From: Glandiceps talaboti | Lineage: Eukaryota; Hemichordata; Enteropneusta; Spengelidae | NCBI RefSeq assembly: GCF_964340395.1 | Contig: NC_135549.1 | Span: 7,548,342 to 7,612,341 of the forward strand | Reading direction: 5' to 3' | Length of the DNA: 64,000 nt | Shown: piece by piece, positions 63,847-64,000 of the stretch | Layout of the letters: every line of letters begins with the position of its first letter | Numbering within the stretch: position 1 is the stretch's first letter | Program-made: the position numbers and the translations under genes | Notes under the pieces: model-generated | Told to the model about the DNA's origin: nothing | What the model saw: only the letters and a program-made list of their open reading frames with translations | The model's database searches: none

Positions 63847-64000
63847 AACGTACAATACAACCATACAAATAGGGCTAGCAACGCGCAACGTACAATACAA
63901 CCATACAAATAGGGCTAGCAACGCGCAACGTACAATACAACCATACAAATAGGGCTAGCAACGTACACTGTAGTCATACAAGTAGGGCTAGCAACGTACA
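63847..64000. repeat. 40 bp tandem repeat at right edge
   Basis: Units starting at 63847, 63887 and 63927 are identical (AACGTACAATACAACCATAC, AAATAGGGCTAGCAACGCGC). A shorter variant follows and the array runs off the window, inside gene D intron 7. Confidence 0.92.

Noticed and set aside
63847-64000. CRISPR-like direct repeats
   Set aside because: The units are contiguous with no variable spacers, and the genome is animal; this is a plain tandem repeat.

Overview
The window is animal nuclear DNA. It is AT-rich and full of microsatellites, tRNA-derived SINEs and small inverted-repeat elements, and its genes are split by GT-AG introns of up to 7.7 kb. The species cannot be named from the sequence. 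The gene content and genome style suggest a marine invertebrate bilaterian (a lophotrochozoan or an invertebrate deuterostome); this is inference.

Every gene I can support belongs to one family: interleukin-17-receptor-like (IL-17R-like) type I membrane receptors carrying an intracellular SEFIR domain. Four paralogues lie head-to-tail on the + strand. Gene A (about 1003-2994) is the 3' end of a receptor whose ectodomain lies left of the window. Gene B (6265-32167, 15 exons, about 959 aa) and gene C (37925-57129, 13 exons, about 870 aa) look complete. Gene D (58710 to beyond 63686) is represented by its first seven exons. Intergenic gaps are 3.3, 5.8 and 1.6 kb.

The exon plan is shared: signal peptide (ends phase 0), a 43-46 bp exon, an exon of exactly 168 bp in all three genes, then exons covering an IL-17RA-like pair of fibronectin-III-type domains (D1, D2). 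After these come two or three phase 1-1 exons each encoding one EGF-like domain, a transmembrane exon, an optional proline-rich linker exon, and one large 3' exon with SEFIR plus a variable tail. Placing EGF repeats between the IL-17R fold and the membrane is the most striking feature. The receptors would be expected to bind IL-17-type ligands outside and recruit Act1/CIKS-type SEFIR adaptors inside; that is family knowledge, not shown here.

Intergenic and intronic DNA holds multi-headed tRNA-like SINEs (10.7 and 17.8 kb), fold-back/MITE-like elements (9.3, 16.6, 24.0, 41.9, 44.7-45.2 kb), a composite dispersed repeat (10.3, 11.7, 15.3, 22.9, 44.1 kb), many simple repeats, a decayed copy of gene C exon 3 (42.66 kb) and one 100-N assembly gap inside gene B exon 7. 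CpG appears depleted over genes A-B and commoner from about 49 kb onward. No gene on the minus strand could be supported. Exon borders were set by eye from splice signals, conserved phase and paralogue alignment.
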